From: Fibrobacter sp. UWR2
GTDB taxonomy: Bacteria; Fibrobacterota; Fibrobacteria; Fibrobacterales; Fibrobacteraceae
DNA: 64,000 nt
Direction: 5' to 3'
Assembly: GCF_002210285.1 (NCBI RefSeq)
Contig: NZ_MWQE01000001.1
Coordinates: 186,001-250,000, forward strand
Shown here: positions 32,231-40,751 of the stretch, one piece after another
How positions within the stretch are numbered: the stretch's first letter is position 1
Layout: every line of letters starts with the position of its first letter
Made by a program: the position numbers and the translations under genes
The notes under the pieces: model-generated
What the model was told of the DNA's origin: nothing
Database searches by the model: none
Seen by the model: the letters and a program-made list of their open reading frames with translations, nothing else

Positions 32231-33551
32231 TTTTCTCTACCTGCTGTGCGTCTTCAATTCCCTCTAGGGAATGTTCCTTATAGATGTGTCCCATGAGAAG
32301 GCCTTCAATCAGGAATACGAACGCAGTGTTGTTCCCAATGTGGCCGGACAGTGTAAAGAATAGCGTGCTGCAGAAAACCAGCTCGTATCCAATCGATGCC
32401 GCCCATGAGTTCTTCCGACGCCTAAAGAAAATAAAGAAAAGGCCTATGCTGTAGAGGTAGTAGGCGAAAAGCCCGATAGCTCCGTAGTCGATGAGAGTTT
32501 TAAAGACGATGGATTCCAGACCTCCGATATCTGCATCGTTTATGGGCCTACCTTCATCATCGTAGTCAAAGACATTCTTTGTGTAGCCGACGCCATTCCC
32601 AAATATGGGACTTTGCTGTATCTGGAAAAATGTGAAAAGAAGTTGCTGCTGGCGCATCGAAAGAGAACTTCCCTGGCTTTCTTTAGAAAATTCGTCGATG
32701 GCCATGTTGATATAGGCTGCGCTTATGAAAAAGCAGATGCCGATGCATGCAATTTTCAGCATGATGGATCGCTTTTGGAGGAAAATCAGGAAGGCGCCTA
32801 TTGCCGCACAAACCATGCCTGTTCTAGAACCGCTCAGGAACAGATTAAGGGTTAGCAGAGTATAGAGAATGGCGAGATTCTTCTTTTCCCAGTTGGGCTT
32901 GTTCCATAGGGATACAAAAAGCATGAACAGGCAGCATAGCAACGTACCGTAGGCTGTTGGGTGTGCCGTAGTAAGCATTGCGCGGATTCGGTAGTCCCTG
33001 ATGCAGGTGACGATGGAATCGAGTGAGTGGTATCCGCTATAGATGGGGAACGCCCGGCAGATGTAGGTGTAGGGGTAGTTTCCCTGTAATAAGATTTCTA
33101 GGATGCCGAAAATACAGATGACGACCGTGATGGAATAAAGCCCTTTCATGATGTCGTCGATACTGGAGTGCCTCGTTATTAGGAATGCAGCCAATAGATA
33201 TCCGTATAGTTCGATAAATTCTCGCGTACAGGCATAAAATTGCTTGACGGCGAAACCCTCATTGAAATATACAGAAGCGAAGTGGCATATGAGGATAAGT
33301 AGCAGGAATATCTTGAGCGGAAAAGCCTTTAGGTCTTCAAAGAGGTGTTGCCGGTCTTTTATGCACGAGACGAAGAGGAAACCATAAAGAAATAGGTCCT
33401 GGGGCCTTACCGTAGGGGATTGAAGAAAGCTGATTCCGAGAGGAAAAAGAACTATGCCAAGAAATAACGCTAGAAAACGGGCTTTCAAGGACCCTATGAC
33501 CATGATGGTCAATAGCGAGAAAAGGATGGCATAGACAATGGCGGTTAACAT
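32217..33551 (-). CDS. Wzy/O-antigen ligase-like polymerase
   Basis: A 444-residue membrane protein with roughly ten to twelve hydrophobic helices, a large external loop around residues 140-230 (YTYICRAFPIYSGYHSLD ... HPTAYGTLLC) and a GNGVGYTKNVFDYDD loop near residue 320. This is the general plan of Wzy polymerases and WaaL ligases, which are too divergent to separate by eye; the locus context favours the repeat-unit polymerase. It is transcribed against its neighbours from a TATATT at about 33577-33572 on the minus strand. Confidence 0.75.
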   Translation of the reverse strand: MLTAIVYAILFSLLTIMVIGSLKARFLALFLGIVLFPLGISFLQSPTVRPQDLFLYGFLFVSCIKDRQHLFEDLKAFPLKIFLLLILICHFASVYFNEGFAVKQFYACTREFIELYGYLLAAFLITRHSSIDDIMKGLYSITVVICIFGILEILLQGNYPYTYICRAFPIYSGYHSLDSIVTCIRDYRIRAMLTTAHPTAYGTLLCCLFMLFVSLWNKPNWEKKNLAILYTLLTLNLFLSGSRTGMVCAAIGAFLIFLQKRSIMLKIACIGICFFISAAYINMAIDEFSKESQGSSLSMRQQQLLFTFFQIQQSPIFGNGVGYTKNVFDYDDEGRPINDADIGGLESIVFKTLIDYGAIGLFAYYLYSIGLFFIFFRRRKNSWAASIGYELVFCSTLFFTLSGHIGNNTAFVFLIEGLLMGHIYKEHSLEGIEDAQQVEKITES

Positions 33552-33639
33552 AAAGGCGGCTTTTTCCTTTAAATATAGGAAGATTTTGGTGATGGCCTAG
33601 ATGACAATAATTAAATTTACGCTGAAACAAGGATCCCTT

Positions 33640-34767
33640 ATGGGTATGGAAAAGAAGTACGATTTTTTAATTGTTGGCTCGGGCCTTTTTGGTGCGACGT
33701 TCGCCTATCGGGCCAGGAAGGCGGGGAAACGCTGCCTGGTTATCGATAAGCGTTCGCATCTCGGCGGGAATGTCTATTGCGAAAATACGGAAGGCATCAA
33801 TGTCCACAAGTACGGTGCGCATATTTTCCATACGTCCAACAAGGCCGTGTGGGATTTCGTGAATTCGATTGTCGAGTTCAACCGCTACACCAATAGCCCT
33901 GTGGCCAACTACAAGGGCAAACTCTATAACTTGCCTTTCAACATGAACACGTTCTACCAGATGTGGGGCGTGAAGACTCCGGAAGAGGCGCGCGCGAAAA
34001 TCGAGGAGCAGAAGGCGGATGCCGTTGCATCGCTGAATGGTCGCGAACCCGCCAACCTGGAAGAACAGGCGCTGACGCTTGTAGGCAGGGATATTTTCGA
34101 GAAACTGATCAAGGGCTATACCGAAAAGCAGTGGGGCCGCAAGTGCGAAGACTTGCCCGCCTTCATCATAAAGCGCCTCCCGGTGCGCCTGGCTTTTGAC
34201 AACAACTACTTCAACGACCGCTACCAGGGCATTCCCATTGGCGGGTACAACAAACTGATTGACGGTCTGCTGGAAGGCATAGAAACTCGGGTGAACGTGG
34301 ATTTCTTTGACGATCGCGCCCATTGGGAATCCGTTGCCGACAAGATTGTCTTTACGGGAAAGCTCGACGAATTTTACGGATACCGTTTTGGCAAGTTGGA
34401 ATACCGTACGGTCCGCTTCGAGAACGAGACCCTGGATATGCCTAATTACCAGGGCAATGCCGTGGTGAACTATACCGAGCGAGAAATCCCTTATACCCGC
34501 ATTATCGAACACAAGCATTTTGAAATGTTTGGGCAGACGGTCTATGATTGCCCCAAGACGGTTGTTTCCAGGGAGTATTCGACGGAATGGACCGAGGGCA
34601 TGGAGCCGTATTACCCCGTAAATGATTCGCGCAACAACGAACTCGCCGGAAAATACCGTGCCCTTGCTGCGCAGGAGCCTTCGGTCATATTCGGCGGGCG
34701 CCTTGCCGAATATAAGTATTACGACATGGCTCCGATTATTGAACGCGTATTGAATTTGGAAATCTAG
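33640..34767 (+). CDS. glf: UDP-galactopyranose mutase
   Basis: A 375-residue flavoenzyme that converts UDP-Galp to UDP-Galf. FAD-binding FLIVGSGLFGATFAYRA and HLGGNVYCE, then GINVHKYGAHIFHTSN, KLYNLPFNMNTF and the C-terminal AEYKYYDMAPII are all diagnostic. AAGGA precedes ATG 33640; a longer start at 33601 and a shorter one at 33646 are possible. It indicates galactofuranose in the polymer. Confidence 0.94.
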   Translation: MGMEKKYDFLIVGSGLFGATFAYRARKAGKRCLVIDKRSHLGGNVYCENTEGINVHKYGAHIFHTSNKAVWDFVNSIVEFNRYTNSPVANYKGKLYNLPFNMNTFYQMWGVKTPEEARAKIEEQKADAVASLNGREPANLEEQALTLVGRDIFEKLIKGYTEKQWGRKCEDLPAFIIKRLPVRLAFDNNYFNDRYQGIPIGGYNKLIDGLLEGIETRVNVDFFDDRAHWESVADKIVFTGKLDEFYGYRFGKLEYRTVRFENETLDMPNYQGNAVVNYTEREIPYTRIIEHKHFEMFGQTVYDCPKTVVSREYSTEWTEGMEPYYPVNDSRNNELAGKYRALAAQEPSVIFGGRLAEYKYYDMAPIIERVLNLEI

Positions 34768-34779
34768 TTCGGAAACTGT

Positions 34780-35787
34780 ATGGAAAAATTACTGACGATA
34801 ATCATCCCTACGTACAACATGGAAAAGTACTTGAACCAGTGCCTGGATTCCCTGTTGACGGAGAAGGCCCGGGGCTTGCTGGATATCCTTGTCGTTATCG
34901 ATGGAAGCAAGGACCGTTCGTCGGAAATCGCACACGGGTATGCGGACAAGTATCCGGAAACGGTTCGCGTTATCGACAAGGAGAACGGCAATTACGGGTC
35001 CTGCATCAATCGCGGGATTCTTGAAGGCCGTGGCAAGTATGTGAAGATCCTGGATGCCGACGACCGCTATGATATTGCTGTTCTGGACGACTACCTTGAC
35101 GCTCTAGCCAAGGCCGATGTGGACCTGTTCCTGAGCGATACCCTGCAGGTGACCGAAGATGGTGACACCGTGAAGGAAATCCGGTTCTCGATGCCTGCGG
35201 GCGAAACGTTGAATTTTGACGATTACTGCAAGGTCGACGAACTGCCCATGCACAGCATTGCCTACAAGTTGGAAAATGTCCGCAGGCTGGGCTACAGGCA
35301 GACGGAAGGGATTTCGTATACCGATACGGAATGGGCGTTCTTTCCGATGCAGGCGGTAAAGACCTGCTGCTATTTCCCGAAGCCGCTGTACCGCTACCTG
35401 ATAGGGCGTGCGGGGCAGACGATGGCTCCGGAGGTCTACAGGCGGGGCCGTAGCCAGGAACTGATTATTACCAAGCGCATGGTGGAATTCTGGGATGCAC
35501 TCCCCGAAGAAGAGAGAAAGTATTTCGACCAGTATCTGGTGCATCGCTTGCGCCGCATCTACATGCAGAACATGGTGCGGAACGAAGAAGGCGACAACGA
35601 TTTCCTGATAGAGATGGACAAGTTCATCGAATCGAAATCTCCGCGCCTGTACAAGGTTCTCGACGACTGCCTTTACGGCAAGCGCGAAAAGATTCCGTTT
35701 ATCAAGGAATGGCGCAAGAATTACAAGCCGTCCTTGAAATTCCGCCTGTGCGTGAAGTTGCATAGGCTCATGGGCAACCAGAAGTAG
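34780..35787 (+). CDS. Glycosyltransferase family 2
   Basis: A 335-residue GT-A enzyme: TIIIPTYNMEKYLNQCLDSLL at the N-terminus, VVIDGSKDRSSEIAHGYADKYP, and the DADDRYDIAV metal-binding DxD region. The C-terminal half is helical and basic. It follows glf by 12 bp. Donor and acceptor unknown. Confidence 0.9.
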   Translation: MEKLLTIIIPTYNMEKYLNQCLDSLLTEKARGLLDILVVIDGSKDRSSEIAHGYADKYPETVRVIDKENGNYGSCINRGILEGRGKYVKILDADDRYDIAVLDDYLDALAKADVDLFLSDTLQVTEDGDTVKEIRFSMPAGETLNFDDYCKVDELPMHSIAYKLENVRRLGYRQTEGISYTDTEWAFFPMQAVKTCCYFPKPLYRYLIGRAGQTMAPEVYRRGRSQELIITKRMVEFWDALPEEERKYFDQYLVHRLRRIYMQNMVRNEEGDNDFLIEMDKFIESKSPRLYKVLDDCLYGKREKIPFIKEWRKNYKPSLKFRLCVKLHRLMGNQK

Positions 35788-35790
35788 CGT

Positions 35791-36978
35791 ATGAAGGTCG
35801 CGTACATCAGCAACCTGCCTTTTGCAGATGCGGATTTTCCGCTAGTCCGCGAGATGCAGCGGCAGGGTGTCGATGTATATTTTTTCATATATGTCTCTGT
35901 CTATAGCCACCGTGCGACGCTCGTAGATATTCCCGAAGTCTACAGGAAGCAGGGAATTTTCCCCGCGACAGTCTATGAGGAGTTCAAGGCGTACGAAGGC
36001 TACATGGACATGTCGAAGGTGTTTGTTGTCAATAGCCTGCACCAGTCCGATTTCCACCCGGCGAACATCCGCACGATGCTGTCGCTGGTGAGCAAGATCA
36101 AGAAGCTGGGCGTTGATGCGGTGAACATTACCTGGCCCCCGCGCCGCAACAAGATGCTCCTGTACCTGCTGCGGAAAAAGCTGGTATTCACCCTGCACGA
36201 CCCGTTCCCGCATTCTGCAAAGAACAACCGCGAGTTTGAATTTTGCCGCAAGCTGGCGTTCCGCTGGATTCCGAAAATCATCCTGCTGAACGATGCGCAG
36301 ACGGAAAAGTTCTGCGAGGTGTACAAGTTCCCGCGGAGCCGGCTTTTCCATGCACGGCTCGGGAAATACGACTGCATCAACTACCTGTCCGAAAAATCTT
36401 CCAGCTCGCAAGAAAATCTGGTTGGGTTGCCGGAATCCCTGCGCGGGCAGAAGTACATCTTGTTTTTCGGCCTGATTGCTCCCTACAAGGGCGTTGAATT
36501 CCTGCTGCAGGCCTTCGGTAAACTACAGCAGAAACACCCTGATATCAAGTTGCTGGTTGCGGGCTCGGGCAGACTGTATTTCGATGAATCGCTGTACAGG
36601 GGGAATGCGAATGTGGTCCTGATGAACCATTATGTGCCCCTGGCGCAGTTAGCAAGCCTGTTGAAAAACGCGCTGTTTACGGTCTGCCCCTACAAGGATG
36701 CCACTCAGAGTGGTGTGGTGCAGACGGCGTTCTCCATGGGGACTCCGATAGTCGCTTCGGATGTAGGTAACTTTGCGAAAGCCATAGAGAACGGAAAGTC
36801 TGGTGTGATTGTCCCGCCATGTGATGTCGATGCGCTGACAGGCGCGATGGCGGACCTCGTGGAACATCCGGAAAAACTAGAATCGTTCCGCAAGTATATC
36901 GCCGGCGAAGGGCTCGAAAGGAACGGTTGGGAAGAGGTGGTAACGCAGTACCTGAACTGCTACGAGGCCAGAGTATAA
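35791..36978 (+). CDS. Glycosyltransferase family 4
   Basis: A 395-residue GT-B enzyme. The C-terminal domain is clear: ILFFGLIAPYKGVEFLLQAF, LLVAGSGR, and PYKDATQSGVVQTAFSMGTPIV with the donor-phosphate-binding residues. The N-terminal domain is less typical (VAYISNLPFADADFPLVREM). It lies 3 bp after the GT2 gene and overlaps the next start (TAATG). Confidence 0.88.
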   Translation: MKVAYISNLPFADADFPLVREMQRQGVDVYFFIYVSVYSHRATLVDIPEVYRKQGIFPATVYEEFKAYEGYMDMSKVFVVNSLHQSDFHPANIRTMLSLVSKIKKLGVDAVNITWPPRRNKMLLYLLRKKLVFTLHDPFPHSAKNNREFEFCRKLAFRWIPKIILLNDAQTEKFCEVYKFPRSRLFHARLGKYDCINYLSEKSSSSQENLVGLPESLRGQKYILFFGLIAPYKGVEFLLQAFGKLQQKHPDIKLLVAGSGRLYFDESLYRGNANVVLMNHYVPLAQLASLLKNALFTVCPYKDATQSGVVQTAFSMGTPIVASDVGNFAKAIENGKSGVIVPPCDVDALTGAMADLVEHPEKLESFRKYIAGEGLERNGWEEVVTQYLNCYEARV

Positions 36979-37847
36979 TGAAATTCTCGTTCGTCATCTT
37001 GCATTACAATGCCTTGCCCGATACCATCGAGTGCATCGATTCGATAAAGAAGTGCGTCGGAAGGGATTGCGGTATCGTGGTTGTCGACAACAAGTCCCCG
37101 AACGGGACTGGCGTGGAACTCGATGCGAAGTACCGCGATGATACCCAGGTGACGGTAATCTTGAATCCCGAAAACGAGGGGTTTGCCCGCGGGAACAATG
37201 TCGGATTCCGGTATGCGAAGGAATACCAGAATCCTGACTTTATCGTGATGCTCAATAACGATACGATGATTCTGCAGGATGACTTTGCTGCCCGCGTAGA
37301 GAAGGAATACGAACAAAGTCATTTTGCCGTCTTGGGACCGGTTATCAAGACGCCGCACAAGCCCTACAGTTCCAACCCGGGGCCTTCGAAGTTGCCGTCG
37401 GAAAACTGGTACAAGAAGTATGTGCGCAAGGTCTCGTTCAAACTGTTCCTGAACCGGATTTTCGGGCTGGATGCCGTCTACGAGTGGCTCTTGCGCAAAC
37501 TGCTCGGGCAGAAGGACAAGAAGTTCGATGAATCCCTGCTCACGCGCCGTGCGGAAAATGTGTTGCTGCACGGGAGCTTCCTTATTTTTTCGCGAGACTA
37601 CATTTCCAAGTTTGATGGCCTGAACGACCGCACGTTCCTGTATCACGAAGAACGCCTGCTGTTCCTGCGCCTCCTGCAAAACGGCATGAAATCCGTCTTT
37701 ACACCGGATATCGAAATCTTCCACAAGGAAGATGCCGCAACGAAGACCGTTTCGGCAAAAAGCCGCCTGAAACGCCGTTTCCAGTACGAACATTACATCA
37801 ATTCGGCTAAAGTCATGCTGGATGTAATGCGGAATGGCGAAAACTAG
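36978..37847 (+). CDS. Glycosyltransferase family 2 (rhamnosyltransferase-like)
   Basis: A 289-residue GT-A enzyme: FSFVILHYNALPDTIECIDSI, VVVDNKSPNGTG, NEGFARGNNVGFRYA and MLNNDTMI are the nucleotide-sugar-binding motifs of the WbbL/rhamnosyltransferase type. FLYHEERLLFLRLLQNG is the acceptor-side ED-like motif. Start and preceding stop overlap by one base. Last gene before the lipoprotein island. Confidence 0.88.
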   Translation: MKFSFVILHYNALPDTIECIDSIKKCVGRDCGIVVVDNKSPNGTGVELDAKYRDDTQVTVILNPENEGFARGNNVGFRYAKEYQNPDFIVMLNNDTMILQDDFAARVEKEYEQSHFAVLGPVIKTPHKPYSSNPGPSKLPSENWYKKYVRKVSFKLFLNRIFGLDAVYEWLLRKLLGQKDKKFDESLLTRRAENVLLHGSFLIFSRDYISKFDGLNDRTFLYHEERLLFLRLLQNGMKSVFTPDIEIFHKEDAATKTVSAKSRLKRRFQYEHYINSAKVMLDVMRNGEN

Positions 37848-37849
37848 TA

Positions 37850-37855
37850 TATATT
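37850..37855 (+). promoter_or_regulatory. Candidate -10 element at the start of the lipoprotein island
   Basis: TATATT three bases after the glycosyltransferase stop codon and 24 nt before ATG 37880, with GAGGTG as ribosome-binding site between them. No good -35. Confidence 0.35.
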
Positions 37856-37879
37856 AAAAGAGTCCGCTGAGGTGTATTG

Positions 37880-40738
37880 ATGACTAGATGGACGCCTTTT
37901 TTTGTTCTCTGGCTTCTCACATTTTTCTTTGTTATTGCTTGCAGCAATAGCGCGTCTGAGTGTATGGAAGGAGAGGGCGCGGTGGACTCGTCCAGTTCCG
38001 AGGCATCTGAGAATATTCCCGAAATAGAAGGAATGATTGTTGTCCGTGGCGGTACGGTGACACTCGGTAGCGATGACACGAAGTACAGGCCATCGGAACG
38101 CCCCGCCATGAAGGTCCGCCTGGACTACGGCTTCAATCTTGGCATACACGAGGTGACCTGCGGGGAATACCGCGACCTTGCGAAGAAGATGAGCCTCAAG
38201 AAATTCGGCAAGTGCGAAAATGATAGCCTGCCGCTTTCCGACGTCACCTACTACGATGCGGTACTCTTCGCAAACGCCAAGAGCAAAAACGGGAAAAGCG
38301 ATACGGCCTACGCCTACGGCAACGCGGTGTACGATGCCGAGGGCCACTGCACGAACCTGGAAGCGCTCGTGTTCCACCCCGAAGTAGAAGCATACCGCCT
38401 GCCGACCGAGGCGGAATGGGTGCTCGCCGCATCGCAGGGCTGGAACCCCGCGAAGTACAGCTGGAATGCGGACAACTCGGAATACCATGCGCATGCTGTC
38501 TGCAGTGCGGGCGCGGATACCCTCGGGTTCTGCGATCTCGCGGGTAACGTGAAGGAATGGGTGAACGACTGGGCCGGCAGCTTCTTCGACACGACGGTCA
38601 CGAACTACCTGGGCGCACCCGACGGTGGAGATCTCGGCGAGCGCGTGCTGAAGGGCGGCTACTTCTCGGAAAGGGTGTCCGAGATGAACGTCGTCGCCCG
38701 CGGTGACGACTATACCGTGGTGGGCTCCAGCCGCGCCGAACGCATCGGGTTCAGGCTCGCCTTCGGGCGCATCCCGGACCCCGTATGGCTCGACGCCAGC
38801 GGGCACGCGAAAGCGAGCGTCGTCACGCCGCTTGCCGGCGCGACGTCACTGAAGGCCCGTACCGGGACCTACAACATGGTCCTCGCCTTCCGCAACGACA
38901 TCAGCGGGAATCTCGCCTACATCGACTACCGCGACGGAAGCCTTTCCGTGACCGAGATCGACGACTCCCTGGATGTCTATCATCCGGACATATCCCCCGA
39001 TGGCAGGCGCGTGGCCTTCTGTACCGGGCTCGAGGGTGTCGCGGGCAAGTCCGCGCTGTACGTGCGCGACCTGGATGCCGAAGGGGGCAACCTCGTGAAA
39101 CTCGACGTCGGGAGCGCCGCCATCCCGCGCTGGCGTGTGCTCGGGAGCGGCGACACCGTGATCGTCTATGTGACCGACGCGGGCAACAACAAGGACGAGA
39201 CCGCGTTCAGAAGCGCTTCCACATGGCAGGTCAAGTTCGCCGCAGGCAAGTTCGGTACGCCGGAAAAACTCTTTGACGGAGCCTTTCACGGCGGCATCAG
39301 CGAGGACTACACGCTCGCCGTTACGGGAGCGCGGCTGCTCCGCGCCCGCGTCGCCGATGCCGGCTCGTCGCTCACAGAAAATGCCCGCAACGTTATCTGG
39401 TACGACAGTGCACAGGCCTGCAACGCGTCGCTCGCGCAGGACGGCAGCAAGCGTACCGCGTTCCTCGACTTCGGCGGAAAACCCGGCCGCAAGTTCGCCG
39501 GGGAGGACTACGCCACGCACGAACGCATCCTTGTCGCCGACAGTAGCGGGAAACTGGTGCAGACCCTCAAGGCGCCTGCTGGCTACACGTTCGACCATAG
39601 CGAATGGGCGAGCGACGGCGTGACCTCGAACATTGTGGCGACACTTGCGAATGCAGATGGCGCTCATACGAGAATCGTGCTCGTGAGCCCCTCCGACAGC
39701 AGCGTCCTGGAACTCGCCGCAGGCGAGGAAATCTGGCACCCGTGCCTGTGGGTCAATCGCAATGCGTCAAATTTTCCCTCCGATGCTACGCAGGCCGATG
39801 ACTCTACTGGAACAGGCCGTGCCTTCATTCCAGATCTGGATTCTGCAGGGATTTACTTTTTGCCTGGCGGTGATGAGGAAAGTATCATATGGCGATACAA
39901 GATGGAATTGCTGTGGGAATATAAGGATTTGGCCGATGTCGTTGTCTTGGGGTCATCACGAGTGCTTTATGGAATTGACCCGACATTGTTTTCTGAGGAC
40001 CATCTTGCGATTAGTATGGCTAACTTGCACAATACGATAAAGGGGTCAAAGTATATTTTCGATAATTATGTAATTACGCATATGAAAAACTTGAAATATG
40101 TTGTCTTGGGTGTTGATATTGATCGAGGATATTTGGTTTCGGGAAATAGTTTCTTCCATAAAAAATACAAGGAAATACCCGGTTTTTCTTATGATGTAAA
40201 TCATCAGTACTGGAAAAATCAGTCTACGGATTTTATGGTTGAAGCCGTGAGGAATGCTCCTGGTTCAACGAAATATTCAGAGATCATTTTGCCTACGCGT
40301 GGACATTTTAAATACACGTCATCTAGTGGGTGGGGATCTTCTCCTACTGTGAAGAATGATAGTTCTTGGTATGATGAGAATCCCAAGTTGTACTACGACA
40401 ATTTTCAGGTTTTGGAAGATTTTATAAAAAAATGTCAGGAAAGAGGTGTCTATATTATTGGAGTTATTTTGCCGCAAAGTCCTGACTACAAAAATACGGG
40501 CGCTTTTGGCTTTGGAGGCATTAGAAGGAGTGTTGCGCCGGATTTGATAGAAGAAATATCTGGTTTGAGCGATAAATATTCGAGATTTATCTTGTTGGAC
40601 GAAAATAAAATGGGAAATCACGATTATACAAGTGAAATGGCTCTTGACTGTAGTCATTTAAACCATGCTGGTGCCGAACAGTTAACTCACCGTATCGATT
40701 CTCTCATCAAGACGTTGAATATTGATTTTGATAACTAA
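37880..40738 (+). CDS. Fibrobacter paralogous lipoprotein (TIGR02171-like): FGE-like, propeller and SGNH-like parts
   Basis: A 952-residue lipoprotein (signal PFFVLWLLTFFFVIAC). Residues ~50-295 resemble the formylglycine-generating-enzyme/sulfatase-modifying fold (MVVRGGTV-like start, YRLPTEAEWVLAASQG, GFCDLAGNVKEWVNDW, ERIGFRLAF). Residues ~310-630 look like TolB-type propeller repeats (YHPDISPDGRRVAFCTG). The C-terminal ~270 residues look like an SGNH hydrolase: VVLGSSRVL with Ser692 and DCSHLNHAG with Asp923 and His926. Length and architecture match my recollection of Fibrobacter family TIGR02171, function unknown. Codon use changes from GC-rich to AT-rich at about 39760, within the gene. 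Confidence 0.8.
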   Translation: MTRWTPFFVLWLLTFFFVIACSNSASECMEGEGAVDSSSSEASENIPEIEGMIVVRGGTVTLGSDDTKYRPSERPAMKVRLDYGFNLGIHEVTCGEYRDLAKKMSLKKFGKCENDSLPLSDVTYYDAVLFANAKSKNGKSDTAYAYGNAVYDAEGHCTNLEALVFHPEVEAYRLPTEAEWVLAASQGWNPAKYSWNADNSEYHAHAVCSAGADTLGFCDLAGNVKEWVNDWAGSFFDTTVTNYLGAPDGGDLGERVLKGGYFSERVSEMNVVARGDDYTVVGSSRAERIGFRLAFGRIPDPVWLDASGHAKASVVTPLAGATSLKARTGTYNMVLAFRNDISGNLAYIDYRDGSLSVTEIDDSLDVYHPDISPDGRRVAFCTGLEGVAGKSALYVRDLDAEGGNLVKLDVGSAAIPRWRVLGSGDTVIVYVTDAGNNKDETAFRSASTWQVKFAAGKFGTPEKLFDGAFHGGISEDYTLAVTGARLLRARVADAGSSLTENARNVIWYDSAQACNASLAQDGSKRTAFLDFGGKPGRKFAGEDYATHERILVADSSGKLVQTLKAPAGYTFDHSEWASDGVTSNIVATLANADGAHTRIVLVSPSDSSVLELAAGEEIWHPCLWVNRNASNFPSDATQADDSTGTGRAFIPDLDSAGIYFLPGGDEESIIWRYKMELLWEYKDLADVVVLGSSRVLYGIDPTLFSEDHLAISMANLHNTIKGSKYIFDNYVITHMKNLKYVVLGVDIDRGYLVSGNSFFHKKYKEIPGFSYDVNHQYWKNQSTDFMVEAVRNAPGSTKYSEIILPTRGHFKYTSSSGWGSSPTVKNDSSWYDENPKLYYDNFQVLEDFIKKCQERGVYIIGVILPQSPDYKNTGAFGFGGIRRSVAPDLIEEISGLSDKYSRFILLDENKMGNHDYTSEMALDCSHLNHAGAEQLTHRIDSLIKTLNIDFDN

Positions 40739-40751
40739 GGCTTGGCACGCT

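Noticed and set aside
33601-33639. Earlier ATG for UDP-galactopyranose mutase
   Set aside because: The extra 13 residues precede the FAD-binding strand without homology, and AAGGA is spaced for the ATG at 33640. Kept only as an alternative.
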